A stretch of DNA of 64,000 bases, from contig CP031518.1 of assembly GCA_017161305.1 (NCBI GenBank), positions 1,798,001 to 1,862,000 of the forward strand. The letters run 5' to 3'. A model generated the notes under the pieces. That model was not told the DNA's origin. It did no database searches and saw nothing but the letters and a program-made list of their open reading frames with translations. Origin of the DNA: Treponema ruminis. Its GTDB lineage: Bacteria; Spirochaetota; Spirochaetia; Treponematales; Treponemataceae. This document shows positions 26,271-32,982 of this stretch, piece after piece. The stretch's first letter is position 1. Every line of letters starts with the position of its first letter. Both the position numbers and the translations under genes were made by a program.

Positions 26271-26669
26271 TTACACTCCCTTTTCTATTACTACAAATGA
26301 TACAGCATATTCTTTTTCATGTGAAATGGAAACGAAGGTTTTTGACCCTTTTCCACACTTTTCTTCTATTATATCGGCAGTTTTTGACCCGAAAAAGAAT
26401 TCCGGCCTGCCATTTTCGTCTTTTTTTATGCCAAAATCTGATAGTTCAAGACCCACAAAGCCAGTTCCAAGAGCCTTTGCAAAAGCTTCCTTGGCCGCGA
26501 AACGGGCTGCATAATGCTCGCAAAGAAAGTGAAGCCTTTTTTCAATCAGACTTTCTTCGACCTGGACAATCTCACATTCATTGAAAAACCTTTTGATCAT
26601 CTCAGGATTTTTTACCCATTTTTCAAAACGAGAAACTTTGGCAATGTCAGTTCCAACTCCAAACATCAT
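26271..26669 (-). CDS. acpS: Holo-[acyl-carrier-protein] synthase
   Basis: 132 residues. FGVGTDIAKVSRFE carries the metal-binding Asp, and ARFAAKEAFAKALGTG the conserved Glu and Lys. VSISHEKEYAVSFVV is the usual C-terminal motif. It transfers phosphopantetheine from CoA to the acyl carrier protein. Two ATG codons are adjacent; the first overlaps the cdaR TGA by four bases, so translation is probably coupled and no strong Shine-Dalgarno is needed. Confidence 0.95.
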   Translation of the reverse strand: MMFGVGTDIAKVSRFEKWVKNPEMIKRFFNECEIVQVEESLIEKRLHFLCEHYAARFAAKEAFAKALGTGFVGLELSDFGIKKDENGRPEFFFGSKTADIIEEKCGKGSKTFVSISHEKEYAVSFVVIEKGV

Positions 26670-27700
26670 CGGTATTTAAGCTTCTCCGTCTTTTCTTCGA
26701 GGCTGCCGGCATTTTCAAGGACAGTAACCTTTTCTTCTTCCGGGCTTTCAGGAGCAGATTTTTGCTTTAAAGTGAAAGTAATCGGAATATTTTTGGTGTA
26801 GCCCTCGGCAAGTGAATAGCGCTTGGGCACTGAATAAGCAAGATCGATATAGAAGGTGCCGGCCGATGCAATATGAGAAACGTCTGCCGTAACGAAAGAC
26901 TCAGGCGGCTTATAATTTTCCAGGGCCGCAAGGGAACCGTTGAGGGTAACCGTAACATCAGTAGTCATGGCGCGGATTTCAAGTTCCGGCGAAAGGTTTA
27001 CGATTTTTACAGGAAGTTTCGTGAACTGCCTGCTTCCTTCAAGTTCTTCGATTTCAACAGTTACTGCGACTTCGATGTCATCATGCTTGATAAAAAGACC
27101 TTTCTGCTCCACCTTTGTTTTGACCGTGTAGCTTCTCTTTGCTCCGTTTGTCGTGACGTTCAGAGTTTTAAGGGGCTCGCAGTTGTCAATCATTGTCTTT
27201 GGGCCTGTGATTGCAATCTGGTCTGGAGAAACTGAAACTTTTTTGACATCATAACCGTAGGCAGCCTTGCCGCTTATAGAAGGAATGATATCAACATAGG
27301 AAGTGACTTCTTCTTCAACCCTGAGCCGTACAATTTCCGGCGTAACTTTAAGCTCAAGAGGATTGAGGATGCTGGCAGAATCCGAAAGAGTAATCAGGAC
27401 AGGGAAATCATAGACTCCGTCTTTGTAAACGTAATTCAAGTCAAGATAAGCCTTTAGGTCACTTTCACGGACCTGGGCAAGTTCCTCGCCCTTTCCCCGG
27501 GCAGAAACGACGACAGTGCGGGGATGGGGTGCGACTGAAACGAAGCCGTTTTTTGACTCAACCGTGAGGGGAACGGAGAAAACCTTGCTGTCAACGCTCT
27601 GATTCTGGTAAATCACATAGAGAAAAAGAGCAATAACAAAACAAATCGCCTTGATATGCCAGTTTTCAATCAGTTTATCAAATACTTGCTTTGCTTTCAT
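26666..27700 (-). CDS. cdaR: YbbR-domain protein, c-di-AMP cyclase regulator CdaR-like
   Basis: 344 residues. One N-terminal membrane helix (WHIKAICFVIALFLYVIY) is followed by three or four YbbR beta-modules (SVPLTVESKNGFVSVAPHP, YDFPVLITLSDS, KLPVKIVNLSPELEIRA) outside the membrane. The C-terminus is a short charged tail. In Firmicutes CdaR binds the membrane cyclase CdaA and modulates c-di-AMP synthesis. The gene overlaps cdaA by 23 bases, which supports the same partnership. The usual third member, glmM, is absent; acpS follows instead. Confidence 0.85.
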   Translation of the reverse strand: MKAKQVFDKLIENWHIKAICFVIALFLYVIYQNQSVDSKVFSVPLTVESKNGFVSVAPHPRTVVVSARGKGEELAQVRESDLKAYLDLNYVYKDGVYDFPVLITLSDSASILNPLELKVTPEIVRLRVEEEVTSYVDIIPSISGKAAYGYDVKKVSVSPDQIAITGPKTMIDNCEPLKTLNVTTNGAKRSYTVKTKVEQKGLFIKHDDIEVAVTVEIEELEGSRQFTKLPVKIVNLSPELEIRAMTTDVTVTLNGSLAALENYKPPESFVTADVSHIASAGTFYIDLAYSVPKRYSLAEGYTKNIPITFTLKQKSAPESPEEEKVTVLENAGSLEEKTEKLKYR

Positions 27701-28493
27701 CGATTGTGTCCTCTATTGTGCGCTGGGCAGCAGAAACTCCGAGCAGATTTTCCAGCATTTTTGTGACCAGGCTGGGCTTTAAGTCGTAGTGAAGTTTTGA
27801 GTCGTAAGCAAGACTGATTGCGCCGGTCTCTTCTGAAACGACAAGTACGACGGCATCAGTAGTTTCGGCAAGACCAAGGGCAGCCCGGTGGCGGGTTCCG
27901 AAAGTCTTTCTGATGTCAAACTGCTCGCTCAAAGGAAGGAAACAGCCGGCCGCCAGAATTTTTCCGTTCTGAACGATGCAGGCGGCGTCATGAAGCGGTG
28001 TTTCATGACCGAAAATCGTGACCAGAAGGGCCGAAGAAATATCAGCATTGAGTTTTGTACCTGTTTCGATGATGTCATCAAGCCTGGTGTGGCGGGTAAA
28101 GACAACAAGCATACCTTTTTTGAGTTTTGAAAGGGTCTCAGCAGCAACGACTGCCGTATCAACATAAGTGTGGCGGGAGCGGTTGCCAAAGGTAAAAAGT
28201 TCATTCTGACCGATTTTAAGGAAAACCTTGCGCAGCTCAGGCTGGAAGATGATTGCAAAGGCAATTGCAAAGCCAGGAGCGAGCTTGTTCAAAATCCAAA
28301 GCAGGGTTGAAAGCTTAAAGAGGAAGGCAAAGGCGTAAAAAAGCGCGACCATGATCCCTGCCTTGATAATCTGCATGGCGTTTGTCTTGACGATAATCTG
28401 ATACGCCTTGTAAAGCAGGAAAGTCATGATGCCCACATCGATAATAGGGCGAATAAGGTTCCAAACTGTTTGTAATCCGTCAAAAGCGTTCAA
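27678..28493 (-). CDS. cdaA: Membrane diadenylate cyclase CdaA
   Basis: 271 residues with three N-terminal transmembrane helices (GIMTFLLYKAYQII, IIKAGIMVALFYAFAFLF, LLWILNKLAPGFAIAFAII) and a cytoplasmic DAC domain. The RHR motif is intact (GTRHRAALGLAE), as is the LSEQFDIRKTFG region. The nucleotide/metal motif that is normally DGA reads LHDAACIV, so Gly is replaced by Ala. The enzyme makes c-di-AMP from two ATP, a messenger for wall and osmotic control. It heads a long operon and overlaps cdaR. The substitution is conservative and activity may persist. Confidence 0.85.
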   Translation of the reverse strand: MNAFDGLQTVWNLIRPIIDVGIMTFLLYKAYQIIVKTNAMQIIKAGIMVALFYAFAFLFKLSTLLWILNKLAPGFAIAFAIIFQPELRKVFLKIGQNELFTFGNRSRHTYVDTAVVAAETLSKLKKGMLVVFTRHTRLDDIIETGTKLNADISSALLVTIFGHETPLHDAACIVQNGKILAAGCFLPLSEQFDIRKTFGTRHRAALGLAETTDAVVLVVSEETGAISLAYDSKLHYDLKPSLVTKMLENLLGVSAAQRTIEDTIDESKASI

Positions 28494-28565
28494 TTAAATA
28501 GCTCCGCCAAATATTATAACTTATATTGCAAAATTTAACCACAGATTAAGGCAGATTGACAGAGA

Positions 28566-29387
28566 TTATTTTTTGCTCACCTGGCTCAGAATCTTAAGAG
28601 TATCGACATGTTCCTTTACGTCGTGCACGCGGATCATTGAAGCCCCTCTCTCCACCGAAAGCAAGTCCGCCGCAAGAGTGCCTGAAAGACGGTCTGCAAC
28701 TTCCCGGCCGGTCGCCTGACCGATACAGGTTTTGCGGGAAAGGGCCATGAGAAGGGGATATTTTCCTTCCAGAAATTCACCGCAGCGGCGGATAAGCTCA
28801 AAATTGTCATCCATATTCTTTCCGAAGCCGATTCCCGGGTCCAGCCAGATTTTTCCGCCTTCAATTCCGGCTGCAAGGGCAAATTCCACGCGGGCCTCAA
28901 GATATTCGTTCACTTCGTCAAAAACATTTTCATAGACGGTGTTTTTCTGCATGGTCGAAGGATTTCCCCGCTTGTGCATCAAAATCACGGGAATTTTTAC
29001 CTGAGCACAGAAGGGAGCCAGTCTTTCATCGTCTTCAAGGGCAGAAATATCGTTGAGGATATCGGCTCCGGCCTCAAAAGCAGCCTTCATGACTTCAAAT
29101 TTTCGGGTATCGACAGAAATCGGAATGTCAGAAACTTTACGCACTCCCTCAATGACAGGAATGACCCGGCGGATTTCTTCTTCTGCGCTAACATATTCAC
29201 TTCCGGGCCGGGTAGATTCACCGCCAATGTCAAGAAGGTCAGCACCTTCATCAATCAGGCGAAGGGCGTCATCAACACCGCCTCGGCTTTTGTCAAAAAA
29301 AGAATCAGGAGTCGCATTCACGATTCCCATAACAAAGGCTGGCAATTCAGTGGTAATAGTACGATTTTTTAAATTCAGGCTTTTCAT
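28566..29387 (-). CDS. folP: Dihydropteroate synthase
   Basis: 273 residues. Pterin-site motifs are intact: GIVNATPDSFFDKSRGG, LLDIGGESTRPGS, PISVDTRKFEVMKAA, ILNDISALED, VILMHKRGNPSTMQ, WLDPGIGFGKN, LMALSRKTCIG and IRVHDVKEH. It joins para-aminobenzoate to the pterin diphosphate made by FolK, whose gene lies at 58417. It follows dxs by 30 bases. The Shine-Dalgarno is weak (GGTGAT 14 bases upstream). The 72 bases after it contain an AACCACAGATTAA-type stretch, partly repeated near 35176. Confidence 0.95.
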   Translation of the reverse strand: MKSLNLKNRTITTELPAFVMGIVNATPDSFFDKSRGGVDDALRLIDEGADLLDIGGESTRPGSEYVSAEEEIRRVIPVIEGVRKVSDIPISVDTRKFEVMKAAFEAGADILNDISALEDDERLAPFCAQVKIPVILMHKRGNPSTMQKNTVYENVFDEVNEYLEARVEFALAAGIEGGKIWLDPGIGFGKNMDDNFELIRRCGEFLEGKYPLLMALSRKTCIGQATGREVADRLSGTLAADLLSVERGASMIRVHDVKEHVDTLKILSQVSKK

Positions 29388-29417
29388 GATGAAAAGAGAT
29401 TATCACCGATAGACTAA

Positions 29418-31352
29418 CTAGGCAAGAAGATTAGCCACGATTTTTCGCGCAGAAAGACCTGCATCACTTAAGACCTCAGCCCTAGTTCCCTGGCCAAAGA
29501 ATTTTTCCGGGAAAGCGAAAACCTTTACGTTCTTGAAATCATGCTCAAAAAGAAGGTTCTCAATGTACTCGCCCACTCCGCCGGTCTTAACTCCATCCTC
29601 AATCACGGCAACTTCATCATAATTTTTTGCAAGAGAAAGGAAGTAATTTTCGTCGAAAGGCTTGATAAAGCGGAGGGAATAAATATCAGTGTTAACTCCC
29701 TTCTGAAGAAGATTTCGGGCCGCAATCAAACTTTCATCAAAAATGCCGCCAGTGCAGACTAAGAGCATTTTTTTGGCAGAAGAGCCCTCAGAAGCCGCAG
29801 ATTCATCAAAATCAAGGCTGAGGTTTGGAGCAAAGTCAGAATTTTTAAGCAGGACTCCCCGCCCCTCTTTTAACTCGCCCTCAAATGGAGCAAGCTCGCT
29901 TGGGCAGGAAAGCTTTGGATAGCGGATTGCAACAGGTCTTTTGGCGTTCACAGCCCACATGAGGCAGAGGCTCAAGTCAAGGGCAGTCGCAGGAGAAAGA
30001 ATGGTCATGTTCGGAACCGGACGAAGCAAGGCTATGTCAAAAATGCCCTGATGAGTCTCACCGTCCTGGGGAACGGCACCGGCCCGGTCAAACATAAATA
30101 CTACATGATGATTTGAAAGGGCTACATCATGAATAATCTGGTCAATCGCACGCTGAATGAATGTGGAATAAATCGCAACAATTGGAATCATTCCGCCGCA
30201 GGCAAGTCCGCCGGCAAAAGTAACCGCATGTTCCTCGGCGATTCCAACGTCATAGAAGCGGTCCGGGTAATGGCGGGCAAAGGTGTCGAGGCCTGTTCCC
30301 TTTGACATGGCAGCCGTAATGGCCATGATTTTATTGTTTTTCTGGGCAAGAGCCATGAGGGTGTTATTGAAAGCCTCGGTAAAGCTTAAGGTGTCGAATT
30401 TTTCCATCTTGCCGTCTGAAATCTGGAAGGGACCGACACCGTGGAAGCTGGAAGGATCATTTTCGGCAGGAGAATAGCCCTTGCCCTTTTTGGTGAGGAT
30501 GTGAACGATAACAGGCTTGGGAAGACGGCGTACACGACGAAGATTGTCTTCAAGTTCCTTGATATTGTGACCGTCAAGGGGACCGACATACTCAAAGCCC
30601 AGGTCCGCAAAGAAATTATTGCTCAAAAACATGCCTTTAATGGCACGCTTGAATCTGTAAATGAATTTTCCGATGTGGCTTTTTGAATTCGGGATTTTAT
30701 CAACGATGCCGTCAACGAAATACCTGAAGCGCTGGTAAAAGCCGGTCATTGTGAGCGAGCTTAAATAACGCGAAATCGCACCGTTGTTTGGAGAAATCGA
30801 CATCTGGTTGTCATTTAAAACGATGATAAGGTTTTTGGAAAGCTGACCTGCATGGGCCAGAGCCTCGTAAGCAAGACCGCCAGTTAAAGCTCCGTCGCCG
30901 ATGACTACGACAACCTTGCGGCTTTTTGGCTTACGGCCTAAAGCCCTCTGTTCTTCTTCGATTTTATCCCAGGCCGCAAGAAGACCAAGCCCCTGGGAAA
31001 TTGAAGTGGAAGAATGACCGTTATCAAAATAATCATGAGGGCTTTCATCACGGCGAGTGAAGCCTGAAATGCCGCCGTGCTTTCTGAGAGAAGAAAAATC
31101 TTTATAACGCCCCGTCAAAAGTTTGTGAGTGTAGCACTGATGGCTTACATCAAAGATAATCGCGTCCTCCGGGCTTTCAAAAACCCGGTGAAGAGCCAGG
31201 GTAAGCTCAACCACGCCCAGATTGCTGGCAAGATGACCGCCGTTTTTTGCGACGGTTTCGATTATCCGCTTTCGTATTTCATCACATAGCTTCGGCAAGT
31301 CTTTTTCCGAAACTTTTTTTAAGTCAGACGGAGATGTAATTTTTGAAAGAAT
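29418..31352 (-). CDS. dxs: 1-Deoxy-D-xylulose-5-phosphate synthase with an anomalous start
   Basis: About 644 residues. The ThDP enzyme motifs are complete: GGHLASNLGVVELT (catalytic His), GHSSTSISQGLG, GDGALTGG with LNDNQMS, GPLDGHN, GIAEEHAVTFAGG and DGVKTGGVGEYIE. It makes DXP from pyruvate and glyceraldehyde 3-phosphate for isoprenoids. Family alignment in memory requires residues before LPKLCDEIRKR, and the frame does encode ILSKITSPSDLKKVS there, but no in-frame ATG, GTG or TTG exists before a stop upstream. The coordinate given assumes AUU at 31352 with GGAG ten bases upstream. Alternatives are TTG at 31298, or a one-base insertion in the A5 run at 31340-31344 linking the out-of-frame ATG at 31368. 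Confidence 0.85.
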   Translation of the reverse strand: MLSKITSPSDLKKVSEKDLPKLCDEIRKRIIETVAKNGGHLASNLGVVELTLALHRVFESPEDAIIFDVSHQCYTHKLLTGRYKDFSSLRKHGGISGFTRRDESPHDYFDNGHSSTSISQGLGLLAAWDKIEEEQRALGRKPKSRKVVVVIGDGALTGGLAYEALAHAGQLSKNLIIVLNDNQMSISPNNGAISRYLSSLTMTGFYQRFRYFVDGIVDKIPNSKSHIGKFIYRFKRAIKGMFLSNNFFADLGFEYVGPLDGHNIKELEDNLRRVRRLPKPVIVHILTKKGKGYSPAENDPSSFHGVGPFQISDGKMEKFDTLSFTEAFNNTLMALAQKNNKIMAITAAMSKGTGLDTFARHYPDRFYDVGIAEEHAVTFAGGLACGGMIPIVAIYSTFIQRAIDQIIHDVALSNHHVVFMFDRAGAVPQDGETHQGIFDIALLRPVPNMTILSPATALDLSLCLMWAVNAKRPVAIRYPKLSCPSELAPFEGELKEGRGVLLKNSDFAPNLSLDFDESAASEGSSAKKMLLVCTGGIFDESLIAARNLLQKGVNTDIYSLRFIKPFDENYFLSLAKNYDEVAVIEDGVKTGGVGEYIENLLFEHDFKNVKVFAFPEKFFGQGTRAEVLSDAGLSARKIVANLLA

Positions 31353-31368
31353 CGTAATCGTTCTCCAT

Positions 31369-31408
31369 AAAAAAAAGACCGCTGAAAGTCATAAAACTTT
31401 GGCGGTCT
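31369..31408 (-). terminator. Terminator hairpin directly before dxs (possible attenuator)
   Basis: On the minus strand AGACCGC (31408-31402) pairs with GCGGTCT (31382-31376), with CAAAG and CTTT extending the stem, followed by eight T that touch the ATG at 31368. It ends the 29-codon ribosomal-type gene, but a promoter-like sequence lies between that gene and the hairpin, so it may also attenuate dxs. Confidence 0.8.
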
Positions 31409-31422
31409 CTTTTGACAAAGAA

Positions 31423-31452
31423 TGAATAGCTTTTTAGCTAAATCGCTGTCAA
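31423..31452 (-). promoter_or_regulatory. Promoter-like sequence upstream of dxs
   Basis: Minus strand: TTGACA (31452-31447), an 18-base spacer, TATTCA (31428-31423). The predicted start, near 31416, is immediately before the terminator hairpin. Confidence 0.5.
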
Positions 31453-31456
31453 ACTA

Positions 31457-31546
31457 TTACTTACTCTTATGTCGGTTTCGTCTAAGCATCTTCTTTCGCT
31501 TATGTGTTGCAATCTTCTGACGCTTTCGTTTTTTTCCACAAGGCAC
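31457..31546 (-). CDS. 29-aa AURKAIP1/COX24-domain (mS38/bS22-like) ribosomal protein
   Basis: A GTG-initiated gene of 29 codons with AAGGAG seven bases upstream. The product begins MPCGKKRKRQKIATHKRKK and ends LRRNRHKSK. Short, highly basic bacterial proteins with this K/R pattern and the THKRKK and RRNRHK signatures carry the AURKAIP1/COX24 (DUF1713) domain related to mitochondrial mS38 and mycobacterial bS22, which sit on the small ribosomal subunit. It forms its own unit, with a strong promoter at 31577-31605 and a terminator at 31369-31408. The size is easily overlooked; the call rests on motif memory. Confidence 0.8.
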   Translation of the reverse strand: MPCGKKRKRQKIATHKRKKMLRRNRHKSK

Positions 31547-31576
31547 GATGGCACTCCTTAGTCTCGATTTAGATTT

Positions 31577-31605
31577 ATTATCAACAAAAACAGCTCTTTC
31601 GTCAA
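31577..31605 (-). promoter_or_regulatory. Sigma-70-type promoter of the small ribosomal gene
   Basis: Minus strand: TTGACG (31605-31600), 17-base spacer, GATAAT (31582-31577). It lies about 30 bases before the GTG start. Confidence 0.75.
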
Positions 31606-31623
31606 GGGCAGTTTGTTTTGTCC

Positions 31624-31821
31624 TTATTTATCTTCAATCCGGCGGTACTGAACCTCAGAATTGAAAAGCTGTTTAGCGGCGAGGGAAACGACCTTTCCGT
31701 CATTCTCTTCGATACGCTCATCTTTAACCATAGCCAGCTGATAAGCACGGTGGCTTGCTGCAACTGTGGCCTCATAAATGTTACCATTAAACTTTACGGT
31801 CTTTTCCAAAGGAAAAATCAT
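31624..31821 (-). CDS. rpoZ: RNA polymerase omega subunit-like protein
   Basis: 65 residues: MIFPLEKTVKFNGNIYEAT, then VAASHRAYQLAMVKDE and VVSLAAKQLFNSEVQYR. The A-x-R-A-Y-Q-L helix and the position of a K-x-V-x-x-A-x-x-Q segment fit treponemal omega proteins, which are short and divergent. Omega helps assemble the beta' subunit. AAGGGG lies ten bases before the ATG. A consensus-like promoter overlaps the end of the upstream MBL gene, so it is separately expressed. Confidence 0.7.
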   Translation of the reverse strand: MIFPLEKTVKFNGNIYEATVAASHRAYQLAMVKDERIEENDGKVVSLAAKQLFNSEVQYRRIEDK

Positions 31822-31851
31822 TATATAACTACCCCTTAAAGTGATTAGTAT

Positions 31852-31880
31852 ATTCTATAAGAAGATGCGTTTTATGTCAA
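31852..31880 (-). promoter_or_regulatory. Sigma-70-type promoter of rpoZ
   Basis: Minus strand: TTGACA (31880-31875), 17-base spacer, TAGAAT (31857-31852). The -35 hexamer overlaps the TGA stop of the MBL gene. Confidence 0.75.
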
Positions 31881-32827
31881 TAAATCGATTTCCAAATCAT
31901 TTTATTTTCTTCGATTACATAAGAAATTTTTCCAGCCTCGTACAAGCCGCTGAGATAGGAGCGGAGGGTGCTTCCGATAAGGCAGTACTGGCTGGTCTTC
32001 AGCGTGATGTTGCTCCGGTCGGCTACGGCTTTCAAAAGTTCTTCCATCGTTTTGGGCTTTTTCAGCTCGTCAATAATCATGTCCTCGGTCTCAAGAATTG
32101 CAAGCAGGTTGAGTTCGGCAATTCCTTCGATTTCACTAACAATATCGCCGTGCCCCGGAATGTAAAAATCAGCGTCAATCTTGGAAATTTTAAAAAGGGA
32201 GTCTTTTGTTTTTGTTTCGTCCAGCAGATACTGAATCCAGTGCTTTTTTATTGAATTCCTGCCTGAAAGGACGTCGCCTGCAAAAAGAACGCTCTTTCCG
32301 TCCGTGTCAGTAAGCAAAAATCCCACCTGATCAAGATAGTGCCCCGGAAGAGAAATCACTTTGAGGGAAATTTTGCCCTCTTTACAAGGAAGCTCGATTT
32401 CTTCCTCTCCGTCAAAAACCCGGTCAACCTTACAGGCTTCCGCAAGAAGATATTTTGAGCGAATGTCATGAATCGGAGTGCCGCCCCAGACCAGCTGAGT
32501 CTCAATGTCAGGGAATTCCATGAGATAGGCCTCACCCTTTGAAGCCCAGACCTGGCAGCGGCTATTCCTCACAAGAAAGGAATTGCCGCCGCAGTGGTCA
32601 GCATGGGAATGAGTGTTCAGGATTACTTTGAGTTTGTAATCAGAAAAATTCTCGCGGATAAAATCAAGAATTCTGGCCCCGTTTGTCTCATCATTCCCGG
32701 AATCAACGATATAAATGCACTTCTCCCCAGCCCTATCAACAAACTGAATGAATCCCAGGTTTGTAGGCATTTTGAAATAAGAAATATGAGCTGTAAGATT
32801 CACAAGCTGTTCATTTGTAACTGACAA
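31877..32827 (-). CDS. MBL-fold metallo-hydrolase
   Basis: 316 residues. The metallo-beta-lactamase motif is ILNTHSHADHCGGNSF (HxHxDH), with ISLPGHYLDQVGF and LFAGDVLSG supplying further ligands and FYIPGHGDIV the last His. A C-terminal region of about 90 residues (LKAVADRSNITLKTSQY, LRSYLSGLYEAGKISY) looks like a winged-helix tail, as in LACTB2-like hydrolases. The substrate is unknown. The start is TTG at 32827, chosen because GAGGAAA lies eight bases upstream. It follows recJ after a 155-base repeat-filled gap. Confidence 0.85.
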   Translation of the reverse strand: MSVTNEQLVNLTAHISYFKMPTNLGFIQFVDRAGEKCIYIVDSGNDETNGARILDFIRENFSDYKLKVILNTHSHADHCGGNSFLVRNSRCQVWASKGEAYLMEFPDIETQLVWGGTPIHDIRSKYLLAEACKVDRVFDGEEEIELPCKEGKISLKVISLPGHYLDQVGFLLTDTDGKSVLFAGDVLSGRNSIKKHWIQYLLDETKTKDSLFKISKIDADFYIPGHGDIVSEIEGIAELNLLAILETEDMIIDELKKPKTMEELLKAVADRSNITLKTSQYCLIGSTLRSYLSGLYEAGKISYVIEENKMIWKSIY

Positions 32828-32853
32828 TAATTTTTCCTCATCATAGTTTTAAG

Positions 32854-32982
32854 CGTTAGGGATTGTAGCACCTGCGAAGCAGTACCGCTTGCGGTATGGA
32901 GCGCGGTTAGCGCGGAAGTGCGAAAAGCCCGCCCCGAAGGGGAACGCCCTACTGCTAACTGCACATTGCTAATTGCTAATTA
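32854..32982. repeat. Mosaic palindromic intergenic repeat between recJ and the MBL gene
   Basis: Short inverted repeats follow each other: CTGC-GAA-GCAG, ACCGC-TT-GCGGT and CCCC-GAA-GGGG, bounded by TTAGGGATTGTAGCACC on the left and ATTGCTAATTGCTAATTATT on the right. The left border resembles the end of the element at 37755-37849 read on the other strand (CTAGGGTATGTAGCCCC). No gene is seen. Confidence 0.6.

Noticed and set aside
26021..26584. 187-residue plus-strand frame opposite acpS and DUF2225
   Set aside because: Both minus-strand genes carry complete family motifs; the plus frame is Phe/Arg-rich with no recognisable pattern.
29418..31298. dxs called as a pseudogene
   Set aside because: The remaining 627 codons are open with all catalytic motifs; only the initiation region is abnormal, so loss of function is not shown.
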